DNA of 64,000 nt from a bacterium. Its GTDB lineage: Bacteria > Acidobacteriota > Thermoanaerobaculia > Multivoradales > J023. The stretch lies in NCBI GenBank assembly GCA_024226315.1, contig JAAELT010000419.1, positions 18,276-82,275 on the forward strand, in the 5' to 3' direction. Positions 59,735 to 64,000 of the stretch are shown here, in pieces. The notes beneath the pieces were generated by a model. The model had not been told where the DNA came from, searched no databases, and saw only the letters and a list, made by a program, of their open reading frames with translations. The position numbers and the translations under genes were made by a program. Numbering within the stretch: position 1 is the first letter of the stretch; every line of letters starts with the position of its first letter.

Positions 59735-60247
59735 ATGAGCGCTCAAGACACTGCTAACCTCATCGGTTCCCACCTGCGACACTGGGCGTTCGTCCGCCTC
59801 GGGCTGCTGAAGATCCGCCAGGATCTCGAGCGGCGAGGTGAGGAGCACGACCTCTCGAAACTCAACCCCGACGACGAACTCGCCGGCTTCTCCCGGATCA
59901 ACGCTACGGCCCGGGAGCACCCCTACGGCTCCGACGAGTACAAGGCGGCACTCGCAGCGGAACAGCCGACCATCGCCTCGCACTACGGCGCCAACAGCCA
60001 CCACCCGGAGCACCACCGGACGCCAGCCGAGATGGGGTGGCTCGACCTGGTCGAGATGGTCTGCGACTGGAAGGCTGCGCAGATGGCCTACGGCCGGCAG
60101 AGCTGGTCAAAATCGATGCAGGTCAACCGCGGCCGCTGGGGCGGGAAATTCACGGCGGGGCAGTGGTGGCTGATCGAGCAGGTCGCCGCTTTTCTTGACG
60201 ACGCCCCGGAGACGGCGGCGGCGCTCCGGGACGGCGACGATGCTTGA
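59735..60247 (+). CDS. DUF5662 family protein
   Basis: 170 residues behind AAAGGCAAAGA. H-D-L-S-K-L-N-P-D-D-E near 38-49, then H-Y-G-A-N-S-H-H-P-E-H-H near 82-94 and M-V-C-D-W-K-A-A near 107-115, a His/Asp-rich metal-binding pattern of DUF5662 phage proteins with an HD-like look. Might be a metallohydrolase; substrate unknown. Confidence 0.7.
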   Translation: MSAQDTANLIGSHLRHWAFVRLGLLKIRQDLERRGEEHDLSKLNPDDELAGFSRINATAREHPYGSDEYKAALAAEQPTIASHYGANSHHPEHHRTPAEMGWLDLVEMVCDWKAAQMAYGRQSWSKSMQVNRGRWGGKFTAGQWWLIEQVAAFLDDAPETAAALRDGDDA

Positions 60248-60461
60248 GGCCCTCGGCGCCGCTCTCACGCTCATCGGCCTCGCCCTCGGCCTCGCCGCCC
60301 TGCCGGCCCTGGTGCCGGTCGACGACGAGCCGGTAGCCGAGCCGCCGGGGCGGACCAGGGGGACGGAAGAGCCGGGACCGTCGCTGGCGTTGCCGGATGC
60401 CGGCCCCGGCGATCTTGCCGAGAACTACTCGGCGCACTTGGCGCTGGAGGATCTCATCTGA
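60240..60461 (+). CDS. Small membrane protein
   Basis: 73 residues from the ATG at 60240. One span (L-G-A-A-L-T-L-I-G-L-A-L-G-L-A-A-L-P-A-L-V) at the N-terminus, then a Pro/Glu-rich periplasmic or cytoplasmic tail. Overlaps the neighbour genes. Unknown. Confidence 0.55.
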   Translation: MLEALGAALTLIGLALGLAALPALVPVDDEPVAEPPGRTRGTEEPGPSLALPDAGPGDLAENYSAHLALEDLI

Positions 60462-60667
60462 TGATCGACCCCGCGAAACTCCTCGAGGCGTCCGCGGCGG
60501 CGGCCTACGCCTCGAACCTGGCCATGGGGCAGGCGGCCGTGGTGCTCGCCGCGGTGGCCGATGCCAGGCCCGATGAGATCGCGATCGCCGGCCGCCTGGC
60601 GCAGATCTCCGCCGACCTCACCCATGCTGCTGGCCACCTGGCCCAGCGGGCGAAGGAGTTGACCTGA
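60461..60667 (+). CDS. Small helical protein
   Basis: 68 residues, ATG sharing one base with the previous stop. Ala-rich helices (L-L-E-A-S-A-A-A-A-Y-A-S-N-L-A-M-G-Q; S-A-D-L-T-H-A-A-G-H-L-A-Q-R-A-K). No family. Confidence 0.55.
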   Translation: MIDPAKLLEASAAAAYASNLAMGQAAVVLAAVADARPDEIAIAGRLAQISADLTHAAGHLAQRAKELT

Positions 60668-60668
60668 G

Positions 60669-61301
60669 ATGCCCCGCCTGATCCCCTTCGCCTCGACCTG
60701 GCGCCAACTCGAGGACGGCTCCGAGGATACCACCCGCTGCGGCGGCAAAGACGGCCCGGCCTGGGCCAGCCTGCGGCCCGGCGATCTCCTGACGCCGATC
60801 GAGTGGTCGCCGAGGATCGGCCCTCGGTGGGTTTGTTGGGCGTGCGGCGTGGCTGGGGGGAAGGCTTCGGCCGCCAGCGGGATCTCGCTCCCATGCAGGC
60901 ACGATCTAGAGATGGCGGAATGCCGTGGACCACGCCGCGGAGACGACCTCATCGTGCTCGACGTCGAGTCGGTGCGGCTCGGCGAGATCACACGCGCCGA
61001 GGTCGAGCGAGAGGGCTTCCCGGGGTGGGGGCCGAAAGAGTTTCTGCGGATGTATGCCGGCGTCCCGCAGCGGAGCGATCTGGCGTCGCCGGCCGTCAAC
61101 GCGCGGCGAAGCGATAAGGCGAACGCCGCCCGCGACTGGACCGTCACCCGGATCCGCTTCGCCCGCGTCGGCCCCGGCGGGCGGGCCTACCGGCAGGCGA
61201 TCACCCGCGAGCTCGGCCAGTGGCCGGAGATCGAGGGGCTGAGCGTCGAGCGAGCCCGCGAGCACATCCCAGGGGCCGAAGGCCCAGAGGCAGGGCGATG
61301 A
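60669..61301 (+). CDS. ASCH-domain-like protein
   Basis: 210 residues. W-A-S-L-R-P-G-D-L-L-T-P-I-E-W-S-P-R-I-G near 31-50 and V-L-D-V-E-S-V-R-L-G-E-I-T-R-A-E-V-E-R-E-G-F-P-G near 95-120 match the ASCH (PUA-related) fold common in phages and thought to bind RNA or modified bases. A zinc-like C-W-A-C is near 57. Role unknown. Confidence 0.65.
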   Translation: MPRLIPFASTWRQLEDGSEDTTRCGGKDGPAWASLRPGDLLTPIEWSPRIGPRWVCWACGVAGGKASAASGISLPCRHDLEMAECRGPRRGDDLIVLDVESVRLGEITRAEVEREGFPGWGPKEFLRMYAGVPQRSDLASPAVNARRSDKANAARDWTVTRIRFARVGPGGRAYRQAITRELGQWPEIEGLSVERAREHIPGAEGPEAGR

Positions 61302-62230
61302 CCGCGGAGATCAGGCGCCGCCGAGCCCTGCTGGCGGCACAGCAGTGGCAGGCCGCCTCCGTCGGCCAGCTGCGACGGACCGCCGCGGGCGCGACCCGCG
61401 CCGACGTCGAGATGGCCCTCGCCGCCGTCTGCGCCGCCCAGCGGTACCGTGACGCGCCGCGAGGCCAGGGCCTTGTCGCCACCACCGATCCCCTGCGAAC
61501 GGCCGGCCTGGCGTACCTGCGGTACCAGCAGCGGGGCCTCAGGCCAGACCGGGGCTGGCAGGACATCGCCCCCGCCAACACCGCCGGCGGGTTCGGCGTC
61601 TACCAGGGCCGGGTGGTCGCCGGCCTCGCCGGCACGGACGACGGGCGGGACTGGTGGCAAAACCTCCGGCTCTGGCCCCGGCCGGTCGAGCGCTACAGGG
61701 TCAGGGGCAAGGCGGCCGCCGGGTTCCTGGCGCACGGCAGGACGTGGGACGCCGCCGCCGGCGAGCGCATCATCGAGGCTGCGCAGGCCGGGGACTCGCC
61801 GCGGGAGGTCCTCTTCGGCCTCCACTCGCTCGGCGGTGCCGGCCTGGTGACGGCGGTCCGAGTTGCGGCCGAGGGGATCCCAGCCACCGTCGTGATGTTC
61901 GGTACGCCGCCGGGGCTGGACCGCTCCGCCCGTAACTCGCTCGCCAAGGCGATCCCGTCGCACCGGGTCCTGCTGGTGCGCACCGCCGCGGACCCCGTGC
62001 CCCGGCTGCCGGTGGTCTCCTGGATCTGGGAGCACCCCCACGGCCGGGTGCTGACGGCGTACGACGACCCGCTGGCCGGCCCGAAGCTCGCCGAGAGCGA
62101 GGACACCTACCGTACGCTCCGCAGAAAGGCGCTCGGCCGCCGGTGGCGCCGGTGGACGTCGGCGACCCGGTGGGGGCCACACGCCCTGTTGGGCTCGTAC
62201 TGGCGGGCGATCATGGGGGCGGACCGGTGA
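61298..62230 (+). CDS. Class-3-lipase-like alpha/beta hydrolase
   Basis: 310 residues, ATG in an ATGA overlap. The family signature is present in order: V-V-A-G-L-A-G-T-D-D-G-R-D-W near 107-119, the nucleophile elbow G-L-H-S-L-G-G with Ser 177, F-G-T-P-P-G near 201-206, R-T-A-A-D-P-V-P-R-L-P with Asp 232, and W-E-H-P-H-G-R with His 246/248. It would cleave ester bonds of lipids. Lies downstream of the endolysin; may attack a mycomembrane-like or outer lipid layer or a lipid substrate at lysis. No signal peptide. Confidence 0.75.
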   Translation: MTAEIRRRRALLAAQQWQAASVGQLRRTAAGATRADVEMALAAVCAAQRYRDAPRGQGLVATTDPLRTAGLAYLRYQQRGLRPDRGWQDIAPANTAGGFGVYQGRVVAGLAGTDDGRDWWQNLRLWPRPVERYRVRGKAAAGFLAHGRTWDAAAGERIIEAAQAGDSPREVLFGLHSLGGAGLVTAVRVAAEGIPATVVMFGTPPGLDRSARNSLAKAIPSHRVLLVRTAADPVPRLPVVSWIWEHPHGRVLTAYDDPLAGPKLAESEDTYRTLRRKALGRRWRRWTSATRWGPHALLGSYWRAIMGADR

Positions 62231-62424
62231 ACGTGACTGAAGCCTCTCTCCGCTTGCGCTGGAAGCTCTTGCTGCGGGGCGCCGTGTGGCTCGCTCGAGA
62301 GCGGCCGGAACAGCGAGAATGTCTTTTTGTCGATCCTCGCAGCGTCGAGGATACAGAACCCACACTCGCCTTCGATGAAGATCTCCGGCTGTTCGGAGTG
62401 ACGATGGACGTCGGTGCCTGGTGA
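62227..62424 (+). CDS. Small hypothetical protein
   Basis: 65 residues, GTG in a GTGA overlap with the lipase-like gene. R-L-R-W-K-L-L-L-R-G-A-V-W-L-A and then E-C-L-F-V-D-P-R-S. Unknown. A basic 16-codon frame (62424-62474) bridges to the next gene and may be a coupling peptide. Confidence 0.5.
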   Translation: MNVTEASLRLRWKLLLRGAVWLARERPEQRECLFVDPRSVEDTEPTLAFDEDLRLFGVTMDVGAW

Positions 62425-62470
62425 TGAAGCGACCGCCGGGCTCCCGGCGGCGAACGAAGAAAGGGGCCAG

Positions 62471-62698
62471 ATGAAGATCTCGGTATCTATTCCAGGCAGC
62501 CTCCGCCAGCAGCTGGCGGACCACGAACAAACCGCCGGCGACGCCGGGCTCCCCGATACCATCGGCCGCCTGCTGGCGGTGATCGCCGGCGTCGACCCGG
62601 AGGTCCTGGCGCTCGTCGAGGCGCACCGCGGGAGCTCGTCGCCGGCCATGGTGCTCGAGTGGGGCATCCGGCTCTGGCACGAGGAGCTCCAGCCGTGA
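62471..62698 (+). CDS. Small ribbon-helix-helix-like protein
   Basis: 75 residues, ATG behind AAAGGGG. M-K-I-S-V-S-I-P-G-S-L-R-Q-Q-L-A-D-H-E resembles an RHH strand-helix start; the rest is helical with D-P-E-V-L-A-L-V. Its stop overlaps the next start. Regulator is a tentative reading. Confidence 0.5.
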   Translation: MKISVSIPGSLRQQLADHEQTAGDAGLPDTIGRLLAVIAGVDPEVLALVEAHRGSSSPAMVLEWGIRLWHEELQP

Positions 62699-63042
62699 TC
62701 CCCACCGCCGCCCAGCAGGCCGAGATCCACAAGCTCCGCCGGCAGGCCAAGCTTTCCCGCGGTCGCCTGGCCTGGCTTGCCGGCGTCGGCTCGACCTGGG
62801 CCACGGCCGCCGAGAAGGGCCGCGAGATGCCCGTCGAGAAATTCAAGCGGGTCCTCCGGGCTGTCCGGAACCCCGCTGCCGCCGAGAGGCGCCGAGAGGC
62901 CGAGGACGGGATGACGCGCCGAGACAAGCTCGAGGACGCGCCCGATCTCCTGGCCATGCTCGAGCGTTTCCGCGGCGCCCCGTCATCTCCCCGCGGCAGG
63001 GGTTCGAGCCTCTCGGCGATCGGCCAGGGGCCACCCGGGTGA
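62695..63042 (+). CDS. XRE-like HTH protein
   Basis: 115 residues, GTG start in a GTGA overlap. I-H-K-L-R-R-Q-A-K-L-S-R-G-R-L-A-W-L-A-G-V-G-S-T-W-A-T-A-A-E-K-G near 10-42 is a HTH-like pattern. The C-terminus is Ser/Pro/Gly-rich. Perhaps controls the late or packaging genes that follow. Confidence 0.55.
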   Translation: MIPTAAQQAEIHKLRRQAKLSRGRLAWLAGVGSTWATAAEKGREMPVEKFKRVLRAVRNPAAAERRREAEDGMTRRDKLEDAPDLLAMLERFRGAPSSPRGRGSSLSAIGQGPPG

Positions 63043-63088
63043 CCTGCCGCCGAGATGCCTCACATAACCAACAGGAGAGGAGATCGAG

Positions 63089-63430
63089 ATGGGAATGCGC
63101 GTCGCTGGGAGGCCGGTGGTGAGTAAGAAGCGCAACGGCCTCGGCGTCCTCTACCGTCCCGTCTCGACTGCCGACGTTCTACGCGCCGTCCTCGAGCCCC
63201 GGCGAGCCGACGACGTCGGCGCGAAACTCTGGCCACATCTCCACGGCCGCGAACCGTCCCGCGGCGGCCCGAGCGCCTGCTACGCCACGGCGGCGCGGAT
63301 GCTGGGCAGGCTCCGCCAGCGCAGGCTGGTCGACTACCAGATCCGCGACTTCGCCCCGGGTGATGGCAGGGACCACCGCTGGACCATCACGGCGGCGGGG
63401 AGACGCCTGTTGGAGGCAGAGCGGAAATGA
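63089..63430 (+). CDS. Winged-helix-like protein
   Basis: 113 residues behind GAGAGGAGATCGAG. T-A-D-V-L-R-A-V-L-E-P-R-R-A-D-D...A-T-A-A-R-M-L-G-R-L-R-Q-R-R-L-V-D-Y and H-R-W-T-I-T-A-A-G-R-R-L-L fit a winged HTH, the C-terminal part being the usual wing end. Probable DNA-binding regulator. Confidence 0.6.
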   Translation: MGMRVAGRPVVSKKRNGLGVLYRPVSTADVLRAVLEPRRADDVGAKLWPHLHGREPSRGGPSACYATAARMLGRLRQRRLVDYQIRDFAPGDGRDHRWTITAAGRRLLEAERK

Positions 63431-63933
63431 CCAGCCGCGATCTCCTCTTCGCCGTCCTGGTCGCCGTCACCCTCACGGCCTCGACGTGGGGCGCCGAGGC
63501 GCCGTCCCCCGACTCGACCGGGCGCCCTGGCCTGGCCCTCGAGCCGCCCCCGTTCACGATCGCGATGACCAAGGACGGCACGGTCGCGGTCGGCTCGGCG
63601 CTGGTGCCGGAGCCGCCATGGACCCCTGGGGAGCCCGTGCCGCGCCCCCGCTGGTACGAGTGCCGGCGTCCGGCGAACGCCGGGCCAGCCTGCGAGCATG
63701 AGCCGCCAGCGGTGCTCGACCGCGAGCTCGTCGCCTGCCTCGCCGCTGGTGTGCCCCCGGGGCGGACGTCGTGGGCGGCTGGGGATTGCCGGTGCCGGCT
63801 GGTGCGGGGGGCCGCAGTGAACGAACCGAAGGAAAATGAGATGGCAGAGATCCCCCTTGAACGCGCGCGCCGACGGGTCAGCCGGGCCGTGAAGACCGGC
63901 ATCAGGGCCGGCGGGATGCCGTTCATCGACTGA
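63427..63933 (+). CDS. Exported hypothetical protein
   Basis: 168 residues, ATG in an ATGA overlap. A signal peptide at 1-23 (L-L-F-A-V-L-V-A-V-T-L-T-A-S-T-W-G-A). Pro-rich mature part with six Cys (C-R-R, C-E-H, C-L-A-A-G, C-R-C). The last 35 residues are basic and helical, and may belong to another start. Unknown. Confidence 0.55.
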   Translation: MTSRDLLFAVLVAVTLTASTWGAEAPSPDSTGRPGLALEPPPFTIAMTKDGTVAVGSALVPEPPWTPGEPVPRPRWYECRRPANAGPACEHEPPAVLDRELVACLAAGVPPGRTSWAAGDCRCRLVRGAAVNEPKENEMAEIPLERARRRVSRAVKTGIRAGGMPFID

Positions 63934-63943
63934 GGGGTAGAAG

Positions 63944-64000
63944 ATGGCGAGACCACCCGCTCGACCCGATGGGCGATCGGTGCGGGTCGCCGTATTCTCC
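63944..64000 (+). CDS. Start of a gene truncated by the window edge
   Basis: 19 codons visible (M-A-R-P-P-A-R-P-D-G-R-S-V-R-V-A-V-F-S), ATG behind GAGGGGTAGAAG. Because the window begins with the end of a gene before portal, this may be a small terminase or another gene of that block, but 19 residues are not enough to tell. Confidence 0.45.
   Translation, partial: MARPPARPDGRSVRVAVFS

Noticed and set aside
1..64000. tRNA genes
   Set aside because: I looked for T-arm GTTC-R-A patterns and acceptor stems in the gaps, especially next to the structured RNA blocks, and found no complete cloverleaf.
1..64000. Integrase, excisionase or attachment site
   Set aside because: No R-H-R-Y tyrosine recombinase or serine recombinase motif was seen. 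Temperate lifestyle is therefore suggested only by the XRE regulators and is not established.

Overview
The window is 64 kb of a tailed double-stranded DNA phage, or a prophage-like genome, with siphovirus architecture and high GC content. The left third is a late gene cluster in HK97-like order: portal, minor head protein, S78-type prohead protease, major capsid protein, decoration-type proteins, neck and tail-completion proteins, tail tube, a G/G-T tail assembly chaperone pair joined by -1 frameshifting, a 1,802-residue tape measure, and large LamG-domain tail-tip and fibre proteins. Lipoproteins, Sec signal peptides, a spanin-like lysis cassette and sigma70-type promoters point to a Gram-negative host, but the sequence does not identify the genus. 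No integrase, terminase or tRNA is recognised. Only the last five codons of the gene before the portal (probably the large terminase) and the first 19 codons of a gene at the right edge are present, so packaging genes probably lie just outside.

Layout: (1) 1-29287, plus strand: head, connector, tail and fibres, ending in a PAS-domain protein and a coiled-coil/membrane protein. A three-gene minus-strand cargo operon (3043-4069) interrupts the head genes. (2) 29321-32798, plus: accessory genes with their own promoters (small ORF, XRE regulator, membrane proteins, DNA methyltransferase, Rmf/CrpP-like protein). (3) 32795-43291, minus: a long leftward early operon whose first gene is an XRE-type regulator with a leaderless start. 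It encodes a DUF5131 protein, a RecU-like resolvase, a DUF262-like protein, a PolB-type 3'-5' exonuclease, a PP-loop (PAPS-reductase-like) enzyme, a radical SAM enzyme, many small proteins and a lone HicB-like antitoxin. (4) 43292-43472: divergent control region. (5) 43473-56155, plus: rightward early operon with a RecE-like exonuclease and RecT annealing protein, a replication initiator and DnaC-like loader, Phd-like antitoxins, nucleases and many zinc-binding mini-proteins. (6) 56156-57729: two gene-free blocks of 668 and 597 bp densely packed with long nested hairpins, separated by one small protein gene. (7) 57730-64000, plus: putative holin, spanin-like genes, M15-peptidase endolysin, DUF5662 and ASCH-like proteins, a class-3-lipase-like protein, and small regulators.

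Three features stand out. First, the gene-free blocks at 56206-56796 and 57139-57702 look like large ornate structured RNAs (stems up to 20 positions, a three-way junction with a GNRA-capped arm), comparable in scale to GOLLD or ROOL; a smaller structured block lies at 33062-33290. Second, recT is preceded by a 5' leader that starts, by promoter geometry, at the base of a 26-position hairpin and ends with the Shine-Dalgarno sequence sequestered in a second hairpin. Third, at least six isolated accessory or regulator genes have the -10 element 6-8 nt before the ATG and no Shine-Dalgarno sequence, which predicts leaderless mRNAs from autonomous promoters.

All calls come from reading the sequence without database searches. 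Family assignments rest on visible motifs and gene order.
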